The notes: generated from the sequence alone by a model not told the origin. Shown: positions 38,089 to 46,807, numbered from the stretch's first letter. The stretch is DNA of 64,000 bases from Burkholderia diffusa (GCF_001718315.1 NZ_CP013363.1:372001-436000), one strand, 5' to 3'. Numbers and translations are program-made.

Positions 38089-39570
38089 CTACGGCCGATC
38101 GCGTTCAGGGCCGAAGCGCGGCAGGGCGGCTGCCCGCACCGAGGTCCGCTGGGGGGAGGTGCGAGCGAGCGAGATGCCGAGCGCGGTGCCGGCGGCGAGG
38201 AACAACGAAATCGAGAGAAGCGCGACGATGAACGCATGCGCAATGGCGGCCGGATCCTGCCGCGTGCCGAGGGCCGTATAGAAAATGCCGCCGATGATCG
38301 CGACGCTGAGCGACGTGCTGACCTGCAGCGTCGAACTGGCGATGCCGGCGATCATGCCGGAAAGCGCCGGTGCGACGCGCCCGGTCACCATGCGCATCAG
38401 CGTGGGCAGCGCGAGCCCCTGTCCGAAACCGATGACGAACAGCGCGGCGGTGAGTGGCACGGACGCAAGCGGCATCCCGATCGGCGTGGCATCGATCAAC
38501 CATGCGAGGCCGACCAGCCCGGCGACCTCCAGCCCCATGCCGAACGGATTGACGTAAGCGCCGATGAGACGCGCGCAGAACGGCGTCGACAATGGGCCGA
38601 GCAGGAACCCCACGCCGAATGGCAGGAACACGAGGCCCGCGCTCAGCGCGTCGACGTGTAACGCATTCTGCAGATACACGGAGAACAGCAGGAAGAATGC
38701 ACCGATCGCGTACAGCAGCAGCGCGATCAGCAACGCCCGTCCCAGCCCCGGCGCGCGCAGCGCGGCCGGATCGAGCAGCGGTGCGCCGCCACGGCTACCC
38801 AACCGGCGCTCGTAGCGCCAGAAGGACGCGGCGAGGGCCGGCACCGCGAGCAGCGACACCCATGCCCAGACGGGCCAGCCTGCTTCGCGTCCCTCGATCA
38901 GCGGCACGATCAGCGCGCCCAGCGTCAGCATCGACAGCGCTGTACCGCCGAGGTCGAGCTTGCGAGCATGCTGCGCACGCGTTTCCTTCAACAGCGGAAT
39001 TCCGAACAGCACGACCAGAATCGCCAGCGGCAGATTGACGAGGAAGATCGTGCGCCAACCCAGGTTCAACAGGTTCAGCGAGATCAGGATCCCGCCCAGC
39101 GCTTGCCCGACCACGGCGGCGAGGCCGAACACCGCGCCATACAAGCTGAGTGCTAACGGCTTTTCCGTTTCCGGGAAGATCGCCTGGATCGAAGCGAGCG
39201 CCTGCGGCGCCATGATCGCGGCCGTCACACCCTGCAATGCGCGACCGGCGATGAGCGTCCACGGCGAGCTCGCGAGGCCGCATAGTGTTGAGGCCGTCGC
39301 AAATCCGATCAACCCGAGAAAGAACATACGGCCGCGGCCGAACAGGTCGCCCAAGCGCCCGCCGGTGATCAGCGTCACGGCGTACAGGCCGGCATACGAC
39401 GAAATGACCAGTTGCTCGGCGGACGACGACGCGCCCAGCTCCGCGCGGATCGATGGCAGCGCGACGTTGATGATGAAGAAGTCCAGCGGTGGCAGGAACG
39501 CGCCGACGAGCAGGACCGAAAACATGGCCCAGCGACGCGGGTCGGGCGAGACGGGATCATTTCGTGACAT
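38089..39570 (-). CDS. MFS drug-efflux transporter, DHA2 (14-helix) type
   Basis: A 493-residue transporter with about fourteen membrane helices. Motif A (GRLGDLFGRGRMFFLGLIGF) follows helix 2 and motif C (GAVFGLAAVVGQALGG) lies in helix 5. It starts with the DHA2-type helix LPPLDFFIINVALPSIRAEL. The family exports drugs, dyes or organic acids by proton antiport. A TetR gene lies just upstream on the same strand with a palindrome between them, so export is likely induced by the TetR ligand. The EthD gene follows. Confidence 0.92.
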   Translation of the reverse strand: MSRNDPVSPDPRRWAMFSVLLVGAFLPPLDFFIINVALPSIRAELGASSSAEQLVISSYAGLYAVTLITGGRLGDLFGRGRMFFLGLIGFATASTLCGLASSPWTLIAGRALQGVTAAIMAPQALASIQAIFPETEKPLALSLYGAVFGLAAVVGQALGGILISLNLLNLGWRTIFLVNLPLAILVVLFGIPLLKETRAQHARKLDLGGTALSMLTLGALIVPLIEGREAGWPVWAWVSLLAVPALAASFWRYERRLGSRGGAPLLDPAALRAPGLGRALLIALLLYAIGAFFLLFSVYLQNALHVDALSAGLVFLPFGVGFLLGPLSTPFCARLIGAYVNPFGMGLEVAGLVGLAWLIDATPIGMPLASVPLTAALFVIGFGQGLALPTLMRMVTGRVAPALSGMIAGIASSTLQVSTSLSVAIIGGIFYTALGTRQDPAAIAHAFIVALLSISLFLAAGTALGISLARTSPQRTSVRAAALPRFGPERDRP

Positions 39571-39586
39571 GGACGGGTCTCAATAA

Positions 39587-39602
39587 GGAACCAAATGGTT
39601 CC
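39587..39602. promoter_or_regulatory. Palindrome, likely TetR operator for the MFS gene
   Basis: GGAACCAAATGGTTCC is a perfect 6-4-6 palindrome in the 49-base gap between the TetR stop and the MFS start, 17 bases before the ATG. A related half-site GGTTCC occurs upstream of the TetR gene at 40274-40279. Confidence 0.65.
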
Positions 39603-39619
39603 AAAGTGGGTAAAAAAAT

Positions 39620-40216
39620 TCAGTCGAGGAGGCGCATCGTGCGGTCGACCAGGGCGAGCATGTCGGGCTCCGGCACGCCGGTTTTCCCCAGCACGCGCAT
39701 GCCCTCGACCTGGCAGACGAGCAAACGCGCCAGCACCTGTTCGTCTTGCTCGGCGATCTCGCCGCTCGCCTGGCCGCGGACGATCGCGCCTGCATAGAGC
39801 TGCTGCAGGCGCCGGAACATTCGTCCCGTGCGCTCCGCGACATCTGCGTCGCGTGCGGCCAGTTCGGTGGTCATCGCGATCGCCAGGCATCCCCGCCGGC
39901 CGGCCTCGCCGACGGACAGGCGCGCATAGCGCAGCAGCGAGTCGCGAATCGCATCCTTCACGGGGCCGGGTTGCGACAGGATGTCCGCGGTCTCCTTTAG
40001 CCCGTTGGCCATGTACAGGTCGAGCGCCGCCAGCAGCAACGCCTTCTTGTCGCCGAATGCCTTGTAGAGACTGCCGCGCGACAGGCCCGTGCCGGCCATC
40101 AGGTCGGGCAGGGACGCGCCTTCATATCCACGGTCCCAGAAAACGTCCATCGCGTCGCGCGCGGCATCGCCAAGTTCGAATTCGCGGGGGCGGCCCACGC
40201 CAGCCGGATTTGCCAT
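39620..40216 (-). CDS. TetR-family regulator of the MFS gene
   Basis: A 198-residue TetR protein: helix-turn-helix at residues about 15-60 (AARDAMDVFWDRGYEGASLP, then GLSRGSLYKAFGDK), then a YcdC/AcrR-type C-terminal domain with GCLAIAMTTELAARDADV. It lies directly upstream of the MFS gene on the same strand, and a palindrome separates the two. It most likely represses the exporter until a ligand binds. Confidence 0.9.
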   Translation of the reverse strand: MANPAGVGRPREFELGDAARDAMDVFWDRGYEGASLPDLMAGTGLSRGSLYKAFGDKKALLLAALDLYMANGLKETADILSQPGPVKDAIRDSLLRYARLSVGEAGRRGCLAIAMTTELAARDADVAERTGRMFRRLQQLYAGAIVRGQASGEIAEQDEQVLARLLVCQVEGMRVLGKTGVPEPDMLALVDRTMRLLD

Positions 40217-40295
40217 CGATCAGTTTCGCAAACGATGCGGTGCTTGAAAGTAGAGGCGATTATATGGACTGATCGGTTCCGATGTCAATGCGCGT

Positions 40296-40515
40296 GTGTC
40301 GCCGGGCGCGGCGATGGCCGTCCTCGCGGACGGCCCGGATATCGTACGGTCAGACTTTCGTGTTCGGCGAGCACCTGCGCCGGGGCGAACTGTGTCGCTG
40401 CAGCCGGCCTACCGTGCCACTGAGTTAGCGATCCAGGCGGTTCATCCGAGCGCGCGACGCATACCACCTGGAGTGCGTCGCTTTGTCGATTACCTCACTG
40501 AAGCGTTGGGCGAGG
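40296..40515 (+). pseudogene. Decayed C-terminal end of a LysR regulator
   Basis: Two adjacent frames give the typical end of a LysR effector domain. One frame reads TFVFGEHLRRGELCR at about 40350-40395, like the strand-plus-helix that ends in RAGRLVRVLP. The next frame continues with LAIQAVHPSARRIPPGVRR and FVDYLTEAL, the classic Y-P-x-x-R-x-x-P-x-x-V-R-x-F-x-D ending. A frameshift separates them and no N-terminal half is present. The call rests on pattern recognition of this ending. Confidence 0.55.
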
Positions 40516-41300
40516 AATCCCTCGGGATCGAGTGGCGAAGCTTTGAAAGAGCGGTGGATGGTCATGCGTCACCGGCGTGGCTGCGTGCTGCCAGGACGCC
40601 ATCCATGTAGTTTCGTCTGCGATCGGCTGTTCAGGGGCGATTGGCGCTGGTCGCGCGTTGCAGGGCGGCGGCCGGCGCCGGCCGCGTTCGGCCAAAAAGC
40701 GACATTAGTTCGCGGCGTCGCCACGACATTCGAGAGTCAGCTCCACTCCGCAAGGGTGGTCATTTAAATCCCGAGGGTCTCCATCAAGTCATCGGCATTT
40801 TCGTCCATTGAGAAGCCTGAGTTTTACGTTTGCAATGTGACGGAACACTGATGGTGCGGGCACGATGATGCCGGACAACAGTTTCCTGCATCGGCGAACT
40901 CACAATCCCGACCATTTGACGCATTGCACGTCTCGGTGAGGCCCGCTTGAACCCCCGGACTGGGGCGCACGGTCCCATTCACTGTTTTCAGTGCGCGTCT
41001 ATCGTCGATCAAACACTTCGTTCGATCCATTGCGCTGGCAATCCACGCTGGTGCACGACCGTGACCGGTCCAGGTCGCGCCAGCCTTTCGATCGCGGTAT
41101 TTCGCCGAAACTGCAGCCTTGTCAATTGCCTTTATAGCCGGTCTGCGCCGCGCTTTTTTGTCGCCAAGTGCGCTAAAGACGCACGACTTTATGCCGTTAA
41201 CCTCTATTCGTGTGCTGAGACCGGCAAATTAACTCCGGTCTAGCGCTTGCCGGTCGAATAGGTAGAGAGGCCTGGCTTTCGGATCTATATAAGGACTTGA
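40516..41300. other. Long gap before the envelope cassette
   Basis: About 785 bases without a supported gene. GC content drops towards the right. GACCGG-N10-CCGGTC at 41219-41240 is an inverted repeat about 60 bases before the OmpA-like gene and could be an operator or terminator. Short frames (for example 64 and 68 residues on the minus strand) look random. The stretch may be the junction of an acquired segment. Confidence 0.45.
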
Positions 41301-42986
41301 ATGACGATTCGCAGCCCCATCGTGCTGGGCGTGGCCCTATGTGTTTCGGGATGTGCCATTAACCCGCAAACTGGTCAACCGGAAGTTGTTGCTTCCGTTA
41401 AAAGCCAGTTCAACAGCATTTTCAATAACGAAGACCCGTGCTCAAACAATGGTCGCAATATTGGCATTGCCGTTGGTGCGGTGGCCGGCGGTGTAATCGG
41501 TTATCTGGCGCACGGCGCAAAAGGTGCTGCAGCTGGCGTCGTAATCGGGGCGGGCGGTGGCTTCCTGGTCGGCCACACGCTAGACGCTCGCCGGTGCGAA
41601 CTGTACAGGATCGCGCAGGCGAATGGTTTGAAACTGGCATCGGCCCCAATCACTCAGGCGAAGCCAGGAGTTGCCAATTCTGCCGACAAACCAGTGACAA
41701 TTGGCCTCGACGTCCAGCTCGAAAACAAATCCGACGAGTTCGTCGCGGGCACCGCGGAATTGACTCCGCATGCACGCAAATACCTGGCGCAAATCGCCAC
41801 CCAGTACTCACCGAAAACGCTACTGGCAGCGCTGCCCTCGAACGCGACGCCCGAGCAGCGCGCGCAGGTAGGGTCACGCAGAGTGCTGATCGTCGGACAC
41901 ACCGACGAAAACGATACGTCGCTCGGCGCGGATCCTGCGACGCTTTCACAGCAACGAGCGAAAGCTGTCGCCAAGGTGTTTGCGGATCAGGGCGTGCCTG
42001 TCCAGAACATCTTCTACCAAGGCGCGGGCGACACGCTACCGATCGCCCCGAATACGACAGATCAGGGCCGCGAGGAAAACCAGCGCGTGCAGATTGTTGA
42101 TGTTCCAACGGAAAAGGACCTGCAACAATTCCTGTCTGCCCGCACGGCTGACCCGGCAAACTATCGCTTCGCCAACGCAAACACGGTGTCCCCGCAAGGG
42201 ACGTCTTCGGGCGAGCGCACTAACACGATCACTCCCACGTCCGCTACCCACGCGACAACGGGCCAAACAACCATCAAACGGCGATCGAAGCCGACGACCG
42301 TCGCGAAAGCAGGCAGCGCGAACAACATCAAGACGGAAGTTAGCGCAAGCCCAACGGTCGCATCCACTGCTGCGCCTGCTTCCGTAGCCCCGCCGCAGGC
42401 CACAGTAGCTGTTCGCGATGCAGGATCGGGTTTCGACTTCGGCGGCACGCCAACTGCAGGTAGGGGGATTCCGGTGCGCCTCGGTTCGGCTCCGGCAAAG
42501 TCGTCGTCGTTCAGTCTGATCGGCAATGCGAACGCCGACTCCCCCATGACTCTCAACTCGTGCCTGGGCGATCGTCCGCACGTTACATCAGCCGTGCGTA
42601 ATCTCGCCACTGACCAGGTGCTGAACGTTCGCGATTACCTGCCGGGCTTTTACGGCGCGCCATGGACAGCTGGACTTGGCGGCAACTTGATTGCGCTGCT
42701 CGACGTACGCGTGCCTAGTGATGCAGGCAGCCCCGTACCCGAGCCAGAACTCAAAATCTATAAAGACTACAGCGGCAACGTAAGCCAGAAACCCTCGTAC
42801 TCCGCCCGGGTTCCCGTCAACGTGTATCGCGGCAGTGACGCTACGCTCTATCGGGTTTTCGTAAGGGGACCGATGCAGTGCATGGATCTGGTTGTCCCGG
42901 TCAGCAAGCCTCGCGCGACGGGCAACGTCTACTATACGAACCGATCGGTGGACTACACCGCGTCGGGCAACTTCGCACTTCGTTAA
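41301..42986 (+). CDS. OmpA-family lipoprotein with glycine-zipper segment
   Basis: A 561-residue lipoprotein. The lipobox is VSGC at residue 18. A glycine-zipper stretch follows (IGIAVGAVAGGVIGYLAHGA and AAAGVVIGAGGGFLVG), then an OmpA-type peptidoglycan-binding domain (about 130-270) with VGHTDEND, LSQQRAKAVAKVF and GREENQRVQI. A Thr/Ser/Ala-rich linker (about 300-400) leads to an unrecognised C-terminal domain with a SCLGDRPH and MQCMDLVVPV Cys pair. It would tie the outer membrane to peptidoglycan. It heads a three-gene unit of lower GC than the surroundings. Confidence 0.85.
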   Translation: MTIRSPIVLGVALCVSGCAINPQTGQPEVVASVKSQFNSIFNNEDPCSNNGRNIGIAVGAVAGGVIGYLAHGAKGAAAGVVIGAGGGFLVGHTLDARRCELYRIAQANGLKLASAPITQAKPGVANSADKPVTIGLDVQLENKSDEFVAGTAELTPHARKYLAQIATQYSPKTLLAALPSNATPEQRAQVGSRRVLIVGHTDENDTSLGADPATLSQQRAKAVAKVFADQGVPVQNIFYQGAGDTLPIAPNTTDQGREENQRVQIVDVPTEKDLQQFLSARTADPANYRFANANTVSPQGTSSGERTNTITPTSATHATTGQTTIKRRSKPTTVAKAGSANNIKTEVSASPTVASTAAPASVAPPQATVAVRDAGSGFDFGGTPTAGRGIPVRLGSAPAKSSSFSLIGNANADSPMTLNSCLGDRPHVTSAVRNLATDQVLNVRDYLPGFYGAPWTAGLGGNLIALLDVRVPSDAGSPVPEPELKIYKDYSGNVSQKPSYSARVPVNVYRGSDATLYRVFVRGPMQCMDLVVPVSKPRATGNVYYTNRSVDYTASGNFALR

Positions 42987-43028
42987 AACCAGCTAACCAC
43001 TAACAACCAATAACCCCGGGGCCCGAAC

Positions 43029-44621
43029 GTGACAACCGATTTTCTCCAGGCTTTAGTCTCCTCGATCGTGTGGTCGCTGCCACTTCTGATTGCGGCTGTC
43101 GTGACACTCTTTTTCGTGTGGAAGCGCTATACCGACGACCTCTGGTGGGCTGATTTCTGGGTGTGCGTCCCGCTGGTTGGCAAAATGCGCCGCTGGAAAC
43201 AGCAAACCCACGGCATTGAAAATATAGCGACGTGGAAGGACGCCGGCCTGCCGCCCGCAGAAGAATCGCTGTGCTCCACCTATATCGACAAGCTGCCGAA
43301 AGTGGATCAAAGGGTGTTCGAGCGCGCGAGCGAATATCTCAAGATTACTCACCAGAATGGACGCTCGCCGATGTCGGCGTTCATGTTTGTCGCACTGATC
43401 CTGTTGACGATCGCGGAAGCGGCCGGTACAGGAATGCTGATCGCGCCTTTCGTCGCCAGCGAAATCACCGGTAATCAGATGGTCTGGATTGGCTATGTGA
43501 TTGCAACCGTGATGGCCGTCGGTCTGCTCGGATTGACTCATGCGGCAGGCTCCGCGGTGTACAAGCGCTCCGCTATCAAAAAGGCGCTCGGCTCCGTCAA
43601 TGCGACGGTTGAAGGTTATACGGGTCACAAGATCAGCAGCGGCGACGACCAGCAGGTCGACAAGGATGCATCGCCCAAGGTGCGCTTCGGCAGCCGCGTG
43701 CTGGAAGGTGCGCACGATCGCGGCAGCCTCGTCGTGCCGATCGTTGCCATTACGTTGCTCGCCGTTCTTCTGATCGGCATCACGTGGATGCGGATCAAAG
43801 GTTTGCAGATCGAGATGACCAATCATGTCGCCGACCACGGTCAATTGGCAACAAGCGGGGGCAGCAATCCTTTCCCTGCCGTGCCGGGTCTCGATGCGTC
43901 GACACCGATGCCGACCGATGTGGCCGACTCGTCACGCGCTGCGCAGCAGACCGTCGACCACGAACTGAGCAGTGAGATGTTTAGCCAGGGCATCGCTGGC
44001 GCAATCGTCCTCGCAATCATCTATGTGATCACGCAGGCACTTGGATTTTTTCAGGCATTCGGCAGTTCGTTCATCGGTGACGGCAAGAACGCCTATCGGC
44101 AGACATTCGGCCATACCAGCTTTCAGAGCTACCAGGCGAAGCACATCAAGCCTGCCCTCGATCGAGGCAACATGCGGTTGACAGAACTTCGTTCGCACCT
44201 CGGTCGTGAAGTGCCGAAGTACCGCGAATACGTATCGAAAGTCAGTTGCAGCGACTACTACAGACGCAAGGTGGAAGAGGAAACGGCTCTCACACCAGCC
44301 GCTCGCCACACGCAACAAAGCGATGTCGTTCCTGTATCCCGTGCTGTTGGGCAATCCGCGCAACAGTCCGCGCCACAGGAATCCGTCAATGTCGTACAGG
44401 CGGCGGAAACACTCCCGCTCTTCAGCGACGTCGCACGAATCGCGGAACGTATTCTCGATGAGCCCGATCAGGAACGCCGCAAGGTGATTCTCGACATCGC
44501 CGCCGAGGATTCGGTCGAACGTCGCAGTTCGATCCTCTCCGCCGTTCAAGCCCTCAAGGCGCACCGCAAGGCTGCCGCCGAACAGGCGCGTCTCGAAGAC
44601 GACATCCTCGGGGACATCTGA
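43029..44621 (+). CDS. Multi-pass inner-membrane protein of unknown family
   Basis: The 530-residue protein has about five membrane helices: residues about 9-30 (VSSIVWSLPLLIAAVVTLFF), 115-137 (MFVALILLTIAEAAGTGMLI), 148-172, 232-254 and 322-346 (GIAGAIVLAIIYVITQALGF). A conserved-looking WWADFWVCVPLVGKM segment follows helix 1, and a long charged helical tail ends the protein. It starts with a GTG after a GGGG-rich stretch, 42 bases after the OmpA-like gene, and its stop overlaps the next ATG. I recognise no family; resemblance to MotA/ExbB-type motors is not strong enough to claim. Confidence 0.75.
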   Translation: MTTDFLQALVSSIVWSLPLLIAAVVTLFFVWKRYTDDLWWADFWVCVPLVGKMRRWKQQTHGIENIATWKDAGLPPAEESLCSTYIDKLPKVDQRVFERASEYLKITHQNGRSPMSAFMFVALILLTIAEAAGTGMLIAPFVASEITGNQMVWIGYVIATVMAVGLLGLTHAAGSAVYKRSAIKKALGSVNATVEGYTGHKISSGDDQQVDKDASPKVRFGSRVLEGAHDRGSLVVPIVAITLLAVLLIGITWMRIKGLQIEMTNHVADHGQLATSGGSNPFPAVPGLDASTPMPTDVADSSRAAQQTVDHELSSEMFSQGIAGAIVLAIIYVITQALGFFQAFGSSFIGDGKNAYRQTFGHTSFQSYQAKHIKPALDRGNMRLTELRSHLGREVPKYREYVSKVSCSDYYRRKVEEETALTPAARHTQQSDVVPVSRAVGQSAQQSAPQESVNVVQAAETLPLFSDVARIAERILDEPDQERRKVILDIAAEDSVERRSSILSAVQALKAHRKAAAEQARLEDDILGDI

Positions 44622-45493
44622 TGCGCCGATCGATCCAGGTACTGCGCTCCTTCGCCTTCGGCGCCTGCCTCGCGTTGTCGGCTGCACTGCCCGCTCACGC
44701 GGGCCTGACGAACGACGTCCCCAGTTGCTATGCGGCCAACAAGATCGCTCCGCCGCAAGCCCCGTACGATCAGTTCATCTATGTGCTGATCGACCAGACT
44801 GTGTTGCTCGACGCCACGTTGCAGAAATCCGTGCTCGACAACGTTCAGTCAATGCTGAAGCCCGGTACGAAGTTCGTCATCGCTGAGTTTTCGGCCTTTT
44901 CGCAAGGGCACTATTTGAATGTGCTGCATACAGGCGTCATCGAGCGTCCGATTCCTCCCGCCGAGGAAAGTAATGTCGTGATGAGACGCCTGCGGGATTT
45001 CCACACCTGCATGCAGCAGCAACTGGTGTATGGCCAGCGACTCGCGGTAGCAACGACCGCACAGGTACTGAAGTCGGGGACATCGAACCTGGATCAGTCG
45101 GATATTCTGATGGCACTGAAGAGCGTGTCACCCGCCGTGGCCCAGGAAAAGGTCGCGCGCAAGCTGGTCTTCGTCGTCACGGACGGGCTGGAGAACTCAA
45201 GTGTGACCAGCTTCTATGCGCGTAATGCCGTGCGACACATCAATCCCGACGTCGAACTTAAGAAGGTGCAGGACAATAATCTCTTTGGTGATTTCGGCTC
45301 AACGCGAATCTATGTCCTCGGAGGCGGTGTCATGCCGCCGGCCGCCAGCGGATCGACGTCCGAGCGTAACGGCTATCGAGACCCGAAGACATTGCTGGAC
45401 CTGAAGCGGTTCTGGAGCGGGTATTTTTCGCGCTCGAACGCGCGGCTCGTCGAGTTTGGCGAGCCTGCGCTGCTTGAGCCGCTGTCTTGGTAG
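44621..45493 (+). CDS. Exported von Willebrand A-like protein
   Basis: The 290-residue protein has a signal peptide (ending LPAHA before GLTND) and a VWA-like fold. FIYVLIDQTVLLD holds a partial metal site (DxT, but the third MIDAS Ser is a Leu), and VFVVTDGLENS is the usual later acidic loop. Three Cys are present in the mature part. It begins on the last base of the preceding stop (TGATG). VWA proteins usually mediate protein contacts. Together with an OmpA lipoprotein and a membrane protein this suggests a trans-envelope assembly; the function is unknown. Confidence 0.72.
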   Translation: MRRSIQVLRSFAFGACLALSAALPAHAGLTNDVPSCYAANKIAPPQAPYDQFIYVLIDQTVLLDATLQKSVLDNVQSMLKPGTKFVIAEFSAFSQGHYLNVLHTGVIERPIPPAEESNVVMRRLRDFHTCMQQQLVYGQRLAVATTAQVLKSGTSNLDQSDILMALKSVSPAVAQEKVARKLVFVVTDGLENSSVTSFYARNAVRHINPDVELKKVQDNNLFGDFGSTRIYVLGGGVMPPAASGSTSERNGYRDPKTLLDLKRFWSGYFSRSNARLVEFGEPALLEPLSW

Positions 45494-45521
45494 CCACGTG
45501 GCAACGGTTCGATGGCATCAC

Positions 45522-45547
45522 GGCCGGCGAGCGGTCGCTTGCCGGCC
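45522..45547. terminator. Hairpin after the envelope cassette
   Basis: GGCCGGC plus AGCG pair with CGCT plus GCCGGCC across a GT loop, one mismatch on each side. It lies between the convergent VWA-like and small acidic genes; a T run follows only 26 bases later. Confidence 0.5.
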
Positions 45548-45611
45548 ACAAACGGCCGTTCGACACAGCTTTTTAGATCGTCGACAATCGGTGCAGATAA
45601 GGGCGTAGGCT

Positions 45612-45845
45612 TTAGCGGTTACCGTCGATCAGATCGTTCAGCAGCGCATCGAACGCGGCCTGTGCGTCTTCAAGTTCCTGCAGGGCGGCATCAAAGGTTT
45701 GCAGCGCGAACGGCGAAGGCTCGCCGCTGCCTTGCGGCGGAAATTGCTTCTGCATCGAGGCGAACGTACTCTGCACGCGCAGCGTGGCGGCCACCATGCG
45801 CTCCATCGCCTGGGTTTCTTCGGCTCGGGCCTGTTCCGGATTCAT
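45612..45845 (-). CDS. Small acidic helical protein of unknown function
   Basis: The 77-residue protein begins MNPEQARAEETQAMERMVAA after a good AAGGAGAGA ribosome site, and is almost wholly helical with a Gln/Pro/Gly loop in the middle (QFPPQGSGEPSP). The second helix is acidic (ALQELEDAQAAFDALLNDL). No signal peptide or membrane segment is present. No family is recognised. The frame continues upstream to 46136 but without a start that has a ribosome site. Confidence 0.65.
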   Translation of the reverse strand: MNPEQARAEETQAMERMVAATLRVQSTFASMQKQFPPQGSGEPSPFALQTFDAALQELEDAQAAFDALLNDLIDGNR

Positions 45846-46120
45846 TCCTCTCTCCTTGGATGGTTTTCTTGAAGACCAGATCGTACACGCGGTGTCCGTT
45901 CTTGCCGCCCTTTGCAGACCGGCTCCGTTGAAGGTTCCAACGGCACGCTGCGGGAGAAGCGATTTAATCGGGAATGATTGCGCAGTCGCGCCGAGGCCAA
46001 GATACTCATCGAGCGTGGCTACAAAATCCCGCCGCAGGTCACAACGATTGGCCGCTTTGGATAAATCTGAAGGGCCGTTCAGGGTCGGCAACCGACACAC
46101 CAAACAATTCCGCAAAGAAC
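45846..46120. other. Gap with possible fragment of an older gene
   Basis: A plus-strand frame at about 45988-46062 reads AKILIERGYKIPPQVTTIGRFG, which looks coding, but it has no start and no neighbours in frame. I cannot assign it. Nothing else is visible before the terminator at 46121. Confidence 0.35.
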
Positions 46121-46151
46121 AAAAAAAGCCCGGCACTCACAGTGTCCGGGC
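46121..46151 (-). terminator. Intrinsic terminator on the minus strand
   Basis: On the minus strand GCCCGG plus CACT pair with AGTG plus CCGGGC, with one bulge and a GTG loop, directly followed by seven T. It is a textbook intrinsic terminator, but no annotated minus-strand gene lies upstream of it before 46253. Confidence 0.82.
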
Positions 46152-46225
46152 CCAACGCGTAATCGCGCTGTGCGACAGCGATACGCTTGCGTGGTTTGCA
46201 ACGGGGGCATCCCCGTCACGCATTC
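46121..46225 (-). ncRNA. Candidate small RNA under a CusR-type box
   Basis: A minus-strand CusR-type box at 46253-46280 and a strong intrinsic terminator at 46121-46151 bracket about 100 bases. The only frame in between starts MKRVATIECVTGM, lacks a good ribosome site and runs through the terminator, so a coding role is unlikely. The segment also contains the hairpin ACGGGG-ATGC-CCCCGT (about 46202-46217). The start near 46225 is inferred from box-to-start spacing at the efflux operon. Confidence 0.45.
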
Positions 46226-46252
46226 GATGGTAGCGACACGCTTCATCGCAAG

Positions 46253-46280
46253 CCTGACCCGAAGATGAAATTTTCGTCAT
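46253..46280 (-). promoter_or_regulatory. CusR-type box 4 (towards the candidate small RNA)
   Basis: On the minus strand: ATGAC-GAAAAT-TTCAT, then N7 and TCAGG. The N7 spacer CTTCGGG is nearly the same as in boxes 1 and 3. Confidence 0.6.
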
Positions 46281-46416
46281 GCGCGCGCCCGAGCGTTGCC
46301 GCTGCCCCGATCGGAAGCGATGGCGCAGCCTGAGATTGACGATCCTTGCGCCGTCTGCGTACCGCCGTCGAGCGTCCATTGCTCTCCGTTGCCTGATGGT
46401 TGAAGAAGCGCGAGCG

Positions 46417-46444
46417 ATGACGAAACCGTCATCCCGCGTTCACG
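46417..46444 (+). promoter_or_regulatory. CusR-type box 5 (for DUF4148 copy 2)
   Basis: ATGAC-GAAACC-GTCAT, then N7 and TCACG. It ends 66 bases before the DUF4148 start at 46511, much as at the efflux operon and copy 1. Confidence 0.65.
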
Positions 46445-46510
46445 ATCGCGCACCACCGCCGGATCAATCTTTGAACACCCGTTACCCATTCCGGACAAGG
46501 AGCGAAGCTC

Positions 46511-46786
46511 ATGCACATTGGACGCCCAGTGATTTCGATCGCCGTAGCCGCGCTGGCGATCGCCGCTTTCTCGCAGTCGGCCGCCGCGCAGTCCCGGACC
46601 CGACAGGAAGTGCGCCAGGAACTGCTGCGCGCCCGCCACGAAGGCGTGATCCCGAGTCCGAAGCACGACTACCCGCCGAATCCGGCCACCATTGCGCGCA
46701 ATCAGCAAATCCATCGCTCGACGGTGCATCGCGGTGAATCGGCGCCGCTCGTCGATGCGCACGACAACGGCTTCGCGCTGCGTTGA
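46511..46786 (+). CDS. DUF4148 periplasmic protein, copy 2
   Basis: A 91-residue paralogue of the protein at 35099. The signal peptide MHIGRPVISIAVAALAIAAF ends near SAAAQ, and the mature part has TRQEVRQELLRARHEGVIPS then YPPNPATIARNQQIHRS, the same two-block pattern as copy 1. AAGGAG precedes the ATG. A CusR-type box lies upstream. The next gene follows after 21 bases, so the two may be co-transcribed. Function unknown. Confidence 0.85.
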   Translation: MHIGRPVISIAVAALAIAAFSQSAAAQSRTRQEVRQELLRARHEGVIPSPKHDYPPNPATIARNQQIHRSTVHRGESAPLVDAHDNGFALR

Positions 46787-46807
46787 TATGTTTTCGGGGA
46801 GAAGCGA

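Noticed and set aside
43029-44621. Zorya-type defence motor (MotA-like protein next to an OmpA-domain protein)
   Set aside because: The membrane protein lacks a clear MotA/ExbB signature and the OmpA-domain protein is an outer-membrane lipoprotein, not a ZorB-like inner-membrane stator; the VWA partner also does not fit.
45988-46062. A short coding-looking stretch, AKILIERGYKIPPQVTTIGRFG
   Set aside because: No start, no flanking frame and no family I can name; noted only as a possible relic.
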